Assembly: GCF_022668875.1 (NCBI RefSeq)
Contig: NZ_JAKGCR010000009.1
Span: 1 to 64,000, forward strand
DNA length: 64,000 bases
Direction: 5' to 3'
Source: Domibacillus sp. PGB-M46
GTDB lineage: Bacteria; Bacillota; Bacilli; Bacillales; Domibacillaceae
Below are positions 46,062-54,383 of this stretch, piece after piece. The notes beneath the pieces are model-generated. The model saw only the letters and a program-made list of their open reading frames with translations, was not told the DNA's origin and made no database searches. Numbering within the stretch: the first letter of the stretch is position 1; the number at the start of each line of letters is the position of its first letter. A program made the position numbers and the translations under genes.

Positions 46062-47251
46062 CTTTTGTTTTCCTCCCCGCTGCATGCTTGGATAAAGGCA
46101 GAAGCCCATTGGATCAGCCGCCTGTCTTGATGTCTTCCAGCGATCACGGATAATCCAACTGGCAGGCCGCCGGCTTCTGTCAGAGGCAGCGTTATCTGAG
46201 GCAGGCCGGCAAGACCCGCGATACAGGTTAGCTGCATGGTCTTAGCACGGTACTGTTCCGCAGCTTCCCCATGTAAATTCAAAAGCGGGGCAGGACCTGG
46301 CGCCGTTGGAATGATTAAAAGCGCATCATCTTTTAACAGTTCGTCCATATGCTGCTGAATGTCCTTACGCTTATGGAGCTGGCTTTGGCACTCCGCTTTC
46401 TTTAGGGTGCCGGCCATTTGAAACCGCTCCGCAATACCCGGCCCGAATACTGGCTGCTCTTTCGTAATCCATGAACCGTGTTCTTCCCAAATTTCCAGCG
46501 CTTGAATCGTCCGGAACACTTCCGTCCAGGCCGCTAGCCCTTCTTCTGCAACCCGTACATGCTCCACATGTGCCGTTTGTTTTTCGGCTGCCGGCAGCAG
46601 ACGTCGCAATGCCGCTTTCGTTTCAATATCCGGCAGTGCCCACGCCTCTTCTTCTATTAAAATACGTTGGAATGGATTCTTTTTATCAGAAGCAGGAAGC
46701 AGGACATCGCCTGCTTGAGCAAGCAAATTTAGATCCTGTGCCATCCAGCCGACTGTATCAAAGCTTTTGGCCAGCGGAATCACGCCGCTTATATCGACAG
46801 CGCCATGTGTCGGCCGAATGCCATACAAGCCGCAATACGAGGACGGAATGCGGACCGAGCCTCCTGTATCAGTTCCAATGGCAAAATCAACAAGCCCGGC
46901 CGCCGCGGCAGCAGCAGAGCCGCTTGATGAGCCGCCTGGAATGCGGTCCGGCGCTTTCGGGTTCACCGGCGTTCCATAATGCGCATTTTCACCGTTCAAG
47001 CTGTACATCAGCTCATCCGTCTGAAGAGTGCCTGTAAGGGCCGCCCCTGCATCAAGCAGCTTTCGAATCGAATCTGCTGTTTCCTCCGCCGGCTCGTGCG
47101 TCCGGAGCCAGTCTGGATTGCCTGCACTGCTTGTATATCCTTTGATGGAAAACACATCTTTGACCGCAAAGGTACGTCCATCCAATGCTCCTTTTCCAGT
47201 CGGTACAAGCTTGATTTCTTGGTCGACAAACGCATTCCATTGATCATTCAT
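46058..47251 (-). CDS. amidase-signature family hydrolase
   Basis: 397 residues from ATG 47251 (GGGGAGG). Ser-cisSer-Lys catalytic triad: Lys31 in TFAVKD, the serine pair in GGSSSGSAAAAAAG (about 108-109), and nucleophile Ser132 in GTDTGGSVRIPSS. Shorter than GatA (about 480), as in amidases for small substrates. Overlaps the permease stop by 8 bp and the next gene by ATGA. The likely substrate is an amide or ureide from allantoin, such as oxalurate or oxamate. That is inference from context. Confidence 0.9.
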   Translation of the reverse strand: MNDQWNAFVDQEIKLVPTGKGALDGRTFAVKDVFSIKGYTSSAGNPDWLRTHEPAEETADSIRKLLDAGAALTGTLQTDELMYSLNGENAHYGTPVNPKAPDRIPGGSSSGSAAAAAAGLVDFAIGTDTGGSVRIPSSYCGLYGIRPTHGAVDISGVIPLAKSFDTVGWMAQDLNLLAQAGDVLLPASDKKNPFQRILIEEEAWALPDIETKAALRRLLPAAEKQTAHVEHVRVAEEGLAAWTEVFRTIQALEIWEEHGSWITKEQPVFGPGIAERFQMAGTLKKAECQSQLHKRKDIQQHMDELLKDDALLIIPTAPGPAPLLNLHGEAAEQYRAKTMQLTCIAGLAGLPQITLPLTEAGGLPVGLSVIAGRHQDRRLIQWASAFIQACSGEENKR

Positions 47252-48596
47252 TTTGATACGCCTCCCCTTTAATAAGTTTGAAACGTCTGCTTTGTTTCCG
47301 CTTGCGTTCCTTAAAGCGGCTGTTCTCCAGCACAAGCGACAGTAAAATCCCGATCAGCAGACCATTGCTGACGAGCGGCCGTATAAAAGCCGGAAATGAA
47401 AGAAAATATTCCGTAGGGAAAAATAGAAAAATAATACCGATAAACAGTGGCGCAGCCACCCGGTACAGGTTGGCCGGTGTCATCTCGATTTGAGCAAAGT
47501 AACCGAGCGCGGTTTGCAGCAAGCGCATATACGCAACAAGCAGCGCGGCACTGCCAACGCTTAAAGGCATTTGTGCCATTAAATGGCCCACCGCCGGAAT
47601 GATCCCCATGATGATAAAGAAGATACCTCCAAGAATAAACGGCAGCCTCTCTAAAATGCGCGTTTGATGCAAAAAACCAATGGACGACACGTATGGAGCG
47701 TATGGCACCATGCCGAAGACACCGGAGACCATAGTAAACACACCTGAAATCGTGAAAGAACGGCGGTACTGCCGGTTCCCTGTTTCATCCTGATACATCA
47801 AGTCGGTTCCTTTTAAGGCACCGAATGTATTCGATAGATTCAGCATACCAGCAATGACAGCTGTCATGATAATACCCGCATCAAAAGACAGATCCCCAAG
47901 AAGAAACAAGCCAAAAGCAGGATCGCTGCTCATACCGGCAGTTTCTCCTGAAGCTGAAAACAGTGCTTCATATACAATCCAGCCGGCGATAATGCTGATC
48001 AGAAGTGAATAGCGACTGATGCTGGAATGTCCTTTTACACTAAGCAAAATCGTAAACAGGACGATGGCGCATGACAGTAAAAAAACAGGAACATCAATCT
48101 GCGGCGCAGCTTCGCCAGTGCTAAAGGGGAGCCCGAGCATCCCTTTCAAAAAAATAGTATTCAGCCGGACGGCCAGCAAAAACGTAAAGACGGCCATGAC
48201 ACCGGCATTGAACCATTTGGCGATATGAGCGGATAAGCCGGATAAGCCGACCAGCACCGTGATCAGACCAGATAAAACAATGCCGGCTGAAATACTGCCT
48301 CCCAGCACTGAGAGAGGAATCCCTTGTGCGGGTGCTATGTAGCACATACTTAAAATAACGCCCCACCAAAGACCTGACTGCCCTTCCATAATCGAACGGC
48401 GATGGCCAAACAGGGCTTGTACAATACAAGCGAGTCCTGTGAAAATAAAAGAAAGCTGAAGGAGCGCTACTATTTTCCCCTGCCCCAGCTCAAATGCACT
48501 TCCAATCGTAATCGGGATGACGACTGTATTTGTAAAAAGAAAAAACAGCCATTGCATCCCTGCAGTCCAATGTTTTACCTTCATCCATTCCCGCAT
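47244..48596 (-). CDS. NCS2-type purine/ureide permease
   Basis: 450 residues from ATG 48596 (AAGGTGA before it). About 12-14 membrane segments. It resembles the xanthine/uracil/benzoate family, nearest to B. subtilis YwdJ by eye. Blocks such as FNAGVMAVFTFLLAVRL and GVFGMVPYAPYVSSIGFL fit NCS2 helices 3-4 and 10-12. Probably imports a purine, allantoin or another ureide for the surrounding enzymes. Between pucG and the amidase; an imperfect long hairpin precedes it. Confidence 0.85.
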   Translation of the reverse strand: MREWMKVKHWTAGMQWLFFLFTNTVVIPITIGSAFELGQGKIVALLQLSFIFTGLACIVQALFGHRRSIMEGQSGLWWGVILSMCYIAPAQGIPLSVLGGSISAGIVLSGLITVLVGLSGLSAHIAKWFNAGVMAVFTFLLAVRLNTIFLKGMLGLPFSTGEAAPQIDVPVFLLSCAIVLFTILLSVKGHSSISRYSLLISIIAGWIVYEALFSASGETAGMSSDPAFGLFLLGDLSFDAGIIMTAVIAGMLNLSNTFGALKGTDLMYQDETGNRQYRRSFTISGVFTMVSGVFGMVPYAPYVSSIGFLHQTRILERLPFILGGIFFIIMGIIPAVGHLMAQMPLSVGSAALLVAYMRLLQTALGYFAQIEMTPANLYRVAAPLFIGIIFLFFPTEYFLSFPAFIRPLVSNGLLIGILLSLVLENSRFKERKRKQSRRFKLIKGEAYQNE

Positions 48597-48628
48597 ATCT
48601 TCACCTTCTTTTCCAAGCAAAAGAGTAA

Positions 48629-48674
48629 GAAGCCGGCTTCCACCATAAACAAACTATGGATACGGGCCGGCTTC
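48629..48674 (-). terminator. hairpin between pucG and the permease
   Basis: Outer stem GAAGCCGGC / GCCGGCTTC with an inner CCATA/TATGG stem. No strong U-run, so it may reduce rather than stop readthrough into the permease gene. Confidence 0.45.
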
Positions 48675-48677
48675 CTA

Positions 48678-49925
48678 TTACATCATAACTTTTTCAGCAG
48701 CCGCTGTCTCGTACACATTTAGCGCAGCCTGCAGTGCTTCTCCTCTTTGAACAACGGCACCATTTCGGATCAATGCGGCTTCAAGGCCAGATAATACAGC
48801 AAATACGTTTTCTTTCCGGCAGCTGTATCCCATTGCGCCAATGCGCCAGATTTTTCCGTGGAGCGGACCGAACGAGCTGGCAATTTCAATTCCAAACTGC
48901 TCAAGCAGCATAGACCGGACAGCTTCTCCGTCAATACCTTCTGGAATGTTCACACATGTAACCATTGGCAGTTTCCATGGCACATCGTTGAACAGCGTCA
49001 GCCCCATGGCTTTAATTCCCTCCATAATCGCCTTTTCATGAAGGCGGTGGCGGGCAAAACGCGCTTCAAGGCCTTCTTCAAGCACAACACGGGCGCCTTC
49101 TCGAAGTGCATAAAGCATAGACGTCGCTTCCGTATGGTGGTTCAGACGGCGTGGTCCCCAGTAGTCCTGCAGCTGGCTTAAATCGAAATAATTGCTTTGA
49201 ATAGGATGCAGGACATTTTCTGCATCTTCCGCTGTCCGTACGCCTCTTTCCACTTTCTTGCGAGAAGCCAGAATTTTCTCGACCCGTTCATTGTACGTAA
49301 TCGGCGCCATACCGGATGGTACGGAAAAACACTTTTGCGTGCCGCCAATGACCGCATCAAGCTGCCATTCATCCACTTTCACTTCGGTTCCGGCAATGGT
49401 CGCAACTGCGTCTACGATAGAGATGATGCCCATTTCGCGGCAGGCTTTCCCGACTTTATCAAGCGGCTGCATGCATCCTGTTGATGTTTCCCCGTGAACA
49501 ACAGCTAATACTTTCGGTTTTACCCGCTCTAACGCTTCAATAATTTCATCTTGGTCAAATACCTGGCCCCACTCTGTTTCAATGTTATGAATTTCAGCAC
49601 CATTGCGCTCTGCAATTTCCGTCAGCAGGTGGCCAAACCGCCCAAAGATCGGAATTAACACTTTATCTCCTGGTGCCAGCACACTCGTTAATACCGCTTC
49701 AAGGCCCGAGCGGGATGTTCCATCGATCGGAAACGCCCATTGGTTTTTTGTCTGAAATACTTGGCGCAGCATATCCATCGTTTCATTCATAATTTGAGTA
49801 AAAGCCGGATCAAACTGGCCCAGAATCGGTGTACTCATGGCACGAAGCACCCGTGGATCTGCTTCAACTGGTCCCGGTGTCATGATTGTACGTAATGGTG
49901 TATTTAATTCACGATATCCCGTCAT
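48678..49925 (-). CDS. pucG: (S)-ureidoglycine-glyoxylate aminotransferase
   Basis: Transaminates ureidoglycine with glyoxylate, giving oxalurate-type product and glycine. 415 residues, class V aminotransferase fold with PLP Lys198 (IGGTQKCFSVPSG) and the Asp of VDAVATIAG near 172. N-terminal TIMTPGPVEADPRVL is typical for the alanine-glyoxylate type. AAGGAGG precedes the ATG. It lies 13 bp after pucF. Confidence 0.95.
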   Translation of the reverse strand: MTGYRELNTPLRTIMTPGPVEADPRVLRAMSTPILGQFDPAFTQIMNETMDMLRQVFQTKNQWAFPIDGTSRSGLEAVLTSVLAPGDKVLIPIFGRFGHLLTEIAERNGAEIHNIETEWGQVFDQDEIIEALERVKPKVLAVVHGETSTGCMQPLDKVGKACREMGIISIVDAVATIAGTEVKVDEWQLDAVIGGTQKCFSVPSGMAPITYNERVEKILASRKKVERGVRTAEDAENVLHPIQSNYFDLSQLQDYWGPRRLNHHTEATSMLYALREGARVVLEEGLEARFARHRLHEKAIMEGIKAMGLTLFNDVPWKLPMVTCVNIPEGIDGEAVRSMLLEQFGIEIASSFGPLHGKIWRIGAMGYSCRKENVFAVLSGLEAALIRNGAVVQRGEALQAALNVYETAAAEKVMM

Positions 49926-49938
49926 CTTGTTTTCCTCC

Positions 49939-51180
49939 TTAGTAAGCTAACTCATATAACGTCTTTATTAACAGCTGGACTCCCTGTTCCAAGTCATCCG
50001 CTTTTGTATATTCATCCGGTGAATGACTGATTCCCCGGTGGCTCGGCACAAACAATAAAGAGGTCGGCACATACTGGCCAAACACTTGAGAATCATGTCC
50101 TGCACCGCTTGTCATCACTTTGTAAGGAATCTGCTCTCTTTTTAAAATGTCAGTCGACAGCGCACTCAGCTTCTGACACATCGGCACCGGTTTTTCATTC
50201 ATCCAGTTTTCAATGTGAATACCTGTCTGGTGCACCTGACAGATTTGCTTAAAGGTTTCGAAAATAGCAGTGCTAAACGATTCCAGCAGCGGTTCCTCAC
50301 TATGGCGAATATCGACTGAAAACACGACTTCACGGGCAATAACGTTTGGAATGTTTGGTTTAATCTCCATCCTGCCAACCGTGGCAACGAGGTCCGGGTC
50401 AGTTTTCTTTGCCTGCTCGATCAGCGTTTGAGTAAGCACGGCCGCTGTGTAAACCGCGTCTTTTCGGTACGGCATCGGCGTCGTGCCTGCATGATTACTT
50501 TCTCCTGTAATCGTTACGTTATAGCGGCGCTGCCCGACAATGTGGCTGACAACGCCCACTGCTTTTCCTTCCCGCTCCAGTACTTCTCCCTGCTCAATGT
50601 GAAGTTCAATAAAACAATCCAAATCATCCCGTTTTGCTTTGCGGAAGTGTCCTAGACCAAATCCCGCCGCATTCATCGCTTCTGTAAACGTTGTGCCGGA
50701 CGAGTCTTTCAGTTCCTGGATATGCTCCTCTTTCCGCAGTCCTGTAATGTTTCCCGATCCCCAATATGTGAGGGGAAAACGGCTTCCTTCTTCTTCGCAA
50801 AGCGACACCACTTCGATCGTTTGCTTCGGCTGCCCGTACTGCTTAAAGAGTGACTTCAATGCCAGTATACCGGCCACAATGCCGTACGCCCCGTCATATT
50901 TACCGCCATCTGCCACTGTATCAATATGAGAACCGGTTAAAATCACAGCGTCCGTTTTTTCGGCCCCTTCCAGGCGCCCATAAAGATTTCCGGCATCATC
51001 AAAATAAGAAACAAGTCCGGCAGCTTCCATTTCTTTTTGAAGCGCCTGTTGGGCTTCCTTCCATTTTTGATCGTATAAAAGGCGGGTAACACCGCCTCTT
51101 TCGGTCTGCCCGTAATGAGCCAGCCATTCCGTCATTTCATAGGCCGTTTTCATTTCGATAGGCGGATCCGTTTTGATCAT
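49939..51180 (-). CDS. pucF: allantoate amidohydrolase
   Basis: Splits allantoate, releasing ammonia and CO2 and giving ureidoglycine. 413 residues of the M20/ArgE fold with metal ligands in GSHIDTVADGGKYDG (about 85) and CEEEGSRFPLTYWGS (about 125), and AGHDSQVFG near 360. Start at ATG 51180 is favoured by its spacing from GGGGGG; ATG 51186 and 51246 are in frame. Divergent from pucR across about 150 bp. Confidence 0.95.
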   Translation of the reverse strand: MIKTDPPIEMKTAYEMTEWLAHYGQTERGGVTRLLYDQKWKEAQQALQKEMEAAGLVSYFDDAGNLYGRLEGAEKTDAVILTGSHIDTVADGGKYDGAYGIVAGILALKSLFKQYGQPKQTIEVVSLCEEEGSRFPLTYWGSGNITGLRKEEHIQELKDSSGTTFTEAMNAAGFGLGHFRKAKRDDLDCFIELHIEQGEVLEREGKAVGVVSHIVGQRRYNVTITGESNHAGTTPMPYRKDAVYTAAVLTQTLIEQAKKTDPDLVATVGRMEIKPNIPNVIAREVVFSVDIRHSEEPLLESFSTAIFETFKQICQVHQTGIHIENWMNEKPVPMCQKLSALSTDILKREQIPYKVMTSGAGHDSQVFGQYVPTSLLFVPSHRGISHSPDEYTKADDLEQGVQLLIKTLYELAY

Positions 51181-51327
51181 ATCCATCCCCCCGCTCTTTT
51201 CTTGTGTGATTTTATTGTAATCGAATGATAAACGAAAAACATTCATAAAAATGTAGAAAGTTCTCTCGTTTTATTGTTTAATCTAACTAAAAGATCAAAC
51301 TATTCAAACATCAAGGAGAGAACGAAC

Positions 51328-52941
51328 ATGTTCATGAAAGATTTACTGAATCTCCCTGTCTTCTCCGGCGCGATTGTGGCCGGAGGACGGGAAGGACTGG
51401 ACCGTGAAGTGAATACGGTTAACATGATGGACGCGCCTGATATCATTTCTTATTTAAAACCTAATGAGCTGCTGGTTACGACGGCTTTTCATTTAAAAGA
51501 CAACCCTTCTTCCCTGTCGGAGCTGCTGGAGGAAATGCACAAGCAGGGCTGTGCCGGCCTTGGCATTAAAACGAAACGCTTTTTGCATCACATCCCAGAA
51601 GAAGCGGTTGAACTTGCGGATCAATACGGGATCCCGCTGGTTGATATACCTTTTGAAACATCCCTTGGAGATATTGTTCATCAATCCTTAAGCTGTATTT
51701 TGGATATGCGGACAACCGAACTTCGCCAGGCGATGAAAACACACCAGCAATTTACTAACTTGATTCTGAACGGGCAGGGGCTCGATAAAATTCTTCAAAG
51801 CCTGTCCGGCTTAATCGGGGACCAGGTCACCCTGCTTAATCACCAGCTGAGACCGTTTTACAGCACAGGCCATTTAGGAGATCCGTTTTACTCGTTGTTT
51901 GCCGGCATGGGTGCTCATTTGCCAAAAGCCGGTTTAACCGCTTTTTCGCTTCAAGACAGCGACATCCAAAAAACCTTTACGCTGTTTCCGATCTACACGC
52001 ATAAAAAACAGCCGAGCTATCTTGCTGTTCATCGGTTTATCCCGCCGACAGACCGTTCTGCGGTTTTAACAGTGGAGCAAGCTGCCAACGTGATTGCATT
52101 TGAGCTTATGAAAGAAAATGCGCTCAAACAAAAAACACAACGGCTTCGCAATGAATTTTTTACAAACTTTATGAACGGGGCTTTTTCTTCGTCTGAAGAA
52201 ATCCTTAACCGTGCGAAAGAGTTTGGTCTCTCGAACGAAAACCGCTATTTCTGTGCAGCCGGCCGTATAGATCAATCAGAAAAAAGTTTTTCTCTTGCCG
52301 AGCACCAATGGGAATCCGAGCTGATTTACGATACGATTGACGAAGACATACAGGGAACAGGGGAAAACATGCAGCTGTTTGCTTCCGAGGATAAGTTTGT
52401 GATTCTGATGGAGGCGAAAGGAAACTGGAAGAATTGTGAAGAAAGCTTCGTTTCTTTTTTAAAAGCAGTCCAGTCATCGGTTGGAACGCTGCTGCAAAAA
52501 ACGATTTCTTTTGGTATCAGCACGTATGCCGAACAGCTGCTGCGGCTTCCGGAAGCCCATAAGGAAGCCGTAAATGCGCTTTATTACGGGGCCATGCTCG
52601 GCAGCACTGGATTTATAGAGTCCTACCAGCCAAAAGAAGTATCCGAGATTTTGCGGATGATTCCGTACGAGCAAATGAAGCAGTTTTACCACAATACATT
52701 CCAGGCACTCGTGGACGAACCGAAAAAAGATTATGATCTGTTAATGCAGACATTGTCAGTTTATTTAGAGTCACACTGCCAGCTGTCCGAAACCGCGAAG
52801 CGTTTGTTTATCCACCGCAACACAGTTATTTACCGGCTGGAAAAATGCGAGGAGCTGCTTGGCCGCAGCTTAAAGGATCCCGAACAAACGCTGTGCCTCC
52901 GGCTTGCTTTTCGGATTAAGGCACTGCTGCAAAACAGCTAG
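51328..52941 (+). CDS. pucR: purine catabolism regulator PucR
   Basis: Allantoin-responsive regulator of puc genes. 537 residues from ATG 51328, 7 nt after AAGGAGAG (an in-frame start at 51274 lacks a site). Domains: PucR N-terminal sensory domain (1-125; FMKDLLNLPVFSGAIVAGGR), a GAF-like middle (150-300), and the PucR C-terminal helix-turn-helix (480-537; CQLSETAKRLFIHRNTVIYR). Divergent from pucF and placed to control both directions. Confidence 0.95.
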   Translation: MFMKDLLNLPVFSGAIVAGGREGLDREVNTVNMMDAPDIISYLKPNELLVTTAFHLKDNPSSLSELLEEMHKQGCAGLGIKTKRFLHHIPEEAVELADQYGIPLVDIPFETSLGDIVHQSLSCILDMRTTELRQAMKTHQQFTNLILNGQGLDKILQSLSGLIGDQVTLLNHQLRPFYSTGHLGDPFYSLFAGMGAHLPKAGLTAFSLQDSDIQKTFTLFPIYTHKKQPSYLAVHRFIPPTDRSAVLTVEQAANVIAFELMKENALKQKTQRLRNEFFTNFMNGAFSSSEEILNRAKEFGLSNENRYFCAAGRIDQSEKSFSLAEHQWESELIYDTIDEDIQGTGENMQLFASEDKFVILMEAKGNWKNCEESFVSFLKAVQSSVGTLLQKTISFGISTYAEQLLRLPEAHKEAVNALYYGAMLGSTGFIESYQPKEVSEILRMIPYEQMKQFYHNTFQALVDEPKKDYDLLMQTLSVYLESHCQLSETAKRLFIHRNTVIYRLEKCEELLGRSLKDPEQTLCLRLAFRIKALLQNS

Positions 52942-52963
52942 CGGACTATTATTTTATTCAAAA

Positions 52964-52996
52964 AAGCCTGTGGATTTTGACATCCATAGGTTTTCT
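52964..52996 (+). terminator. pucR terminator
   Basis: AAGCCTGTGGA / TCCATAGGTTTT with two G-T pairs and an 8-nt loop, ending in TTTTC. Confidence 0.65.
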
Positions 52997-53088
52997 TTAC
53001 ATATTCGTATAAGTGTCCTCCGTCGTCCTGATATACTTACAGCTTGAAACGCCTAAAGTACTTCTATTCCCATCTGCTTTGTTATTCC

Positions 53089-53502
53089 TTAAGTCTGCTT
53101 TTGATAAATATTAATTTTAAGTGGTTTATACTCGAACGGCTTTTGAAACTCTTTTAGGCTTTCCACTTCCTTAAAAAAGTCTTCTATATCTCCTTCTGAG
53201 TCAAAGTACCAAGTTTCAGCTTCGAGGTCCTTAAGCTCCTGGACCGGTTCAAAAACAAATTCACAATGAAGCTGCTCCAGCTCTCCGCCTTCTTCTCTTG
53301 CAAACTGCCGGACAAAACCGCAGTAAAAAAGCGCTTCTCCCGTAAAATCAAAAACACCGCATTGAAATAGAATGGCTTTTTCGTATTCATTTTCTGCGTC
53401 CAGCTGTGAAAATTCTTTAAAGATCTCCCACACCTTTGCTGGATCTGTATGTTCACCAATTTGCTTTCTCAACAGTTGTTCTGCATTCTTTATGTGCAGC
53501 AT
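53089..53502 (-). CDS. hypothetical acidic protein
   Basis: 137 residues, rich in Glu and Phe, no membrane segment. The middle (VFDFTGEALFYCGFVRQFAR) and an acidic region (WYFDSEGDIEDFFKEVESLK) suggest a compact alpha/beta protein. Family not recognised. GGGGGC precedes the ATG. Stands alone between pucR and a lipoprotein gene. Confidence 0.7.
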   Translation of the reverse strand: MLHIKNAEQLLRKQIGEHTDPAKVWEIFKEFSQLDAENEYEKAILFQCGVFDFTGEALFYCGFVRQFAREEGGELEQLHCEFVFEPVQELKDLEAETWYFDSEGDIEDFFKEVESLKEFQKPFEYKPLKINIYQKQT

Positions 53503-53553
53503 CTTAGCTGCCCCCTTCTCTCATTGCATGTAAAAAAGAACCATATTGGTTCT

Positions 53554-54012
53554 TTATTCTATAACTTTAAATGGCGCAGCAAGCCCGCTTATCGTTGCCC
53601 GATACTTGCCTGGTGTGAATTCGTACTTTAAGTCACTGACTTGAAGGGCCAAGGATGAGGATTTGCCCGGAGGATGATGGATTGCTTCTTCTGTAAAAAC
53701 GTCCGCCTTCATTGGAACTTTATACCACGTGCCCTCCACTTTTTTCTCAAGAAAAACATGAGCGCCCGTCATATATTCTTTCTTACTCTCATTCCGGATT
53801 TCTACTACAATGGTATCAACTGATGAAGAATACCGGTCTTTTTCGGTTGATAACGTAATACCGCCTTCCGAACTGGGACGTTCTTGGACAGGAGCTTCTT
53901 CTGTCAGACGGGCGTCTGACTCTTCGGCTTCTTGAGTGTTGTTGGACTGACAGGCTGTAAAAAAAAGAAAGGACATGATCAAACAAAGAGCTGTAAGCTG
54001 ATTCTTTCTCAT
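53554..54012 (-). CDS. lipoprotein with an immunoglobulin-like domain
   Basis: 152 residues. Signal peptide with lipobox FTAC (Cys21, LIMSFLFFTAC), then a Ser/Glu-rich linker and a beta-sandwich domain (50-152; TIVVEIRNESKKEYMTGAHV and TPGKYRATISG) like the bacterial Ig-like domain found in many Bacillus lipoproteins. Anchored on the outer face of the membrane. Role unknown; such domains often occur in wall-contact or protease-related proteins. Confidence 0.8.
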   Translation of the reverse strand: MRKNQLTALCLIMSFLFFTACQSNNTQEAEESDARLTEEAPVQERPSSEGGITLSTEKDRYSSSVDTIVVEIRNESKKEYMTGAHVFLEKKVEGTWYKVPMKADVFTEEAIHHPPGKSSSLALQVSDLKYEFTPGKYRATISGLAAPFKVIE

Positions 54013-54326
54013 GATTAAAACCTCCCAAATTTAGGGTAACATAGGAGTTTGGTGGAAAGCTACACTCGGTCCGTTATTCAGTTGAGCTTCCTTCTGTCTA
54101 TGCACCGTTTTAAAAGCAACCAATCATCCTATTTAGTTTGATCAAAATATTAATACTAATATTGGTACTAATCATGGTTATACGGGATCCATAAAATCAA
54201 TATCAATTCATAGCCTGGCAAGCTTTCTTTACCGGCGGCGGGCTTCGCAGCTGTAGCAGCATCATAAAAATGCACGGCATTTTAGAGTCTGCCTATTACA
54301 TAAAGGACGTATAAATCGAAACAACA
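54013..54326. other. gene-free stretch
   Basis: 314 bp with no ORF. Contains a short palindrome AATATTAATACTAATATT (54146-54163) followed by GGTACTAAT. No downstream gene makes it an obvious operator. Confidence 0.4.
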
Positions 54327-54358
54327 GAAAAAGCGCAGATGGATATCTGCGCTTTTTC
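54327..54358 (-). terminator. terminator of the Hsp70-like gene
   Basis: Perfect 14-bp stem GAAAAAGCGCAGAT / ATCTGCGCTTTTTC with a 4-nt loop, ending in T's on both strands. Confidence 0.9.
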
Positions 54359-54383
54359 TACATTTTAATTACGATTCAATTGA

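Noticed and set aside
54146-54172. Palindrome with GGTACTAA, resembling half a FapR site
   Set aside because: Only one half matches and no gene is positioned to be controlled.
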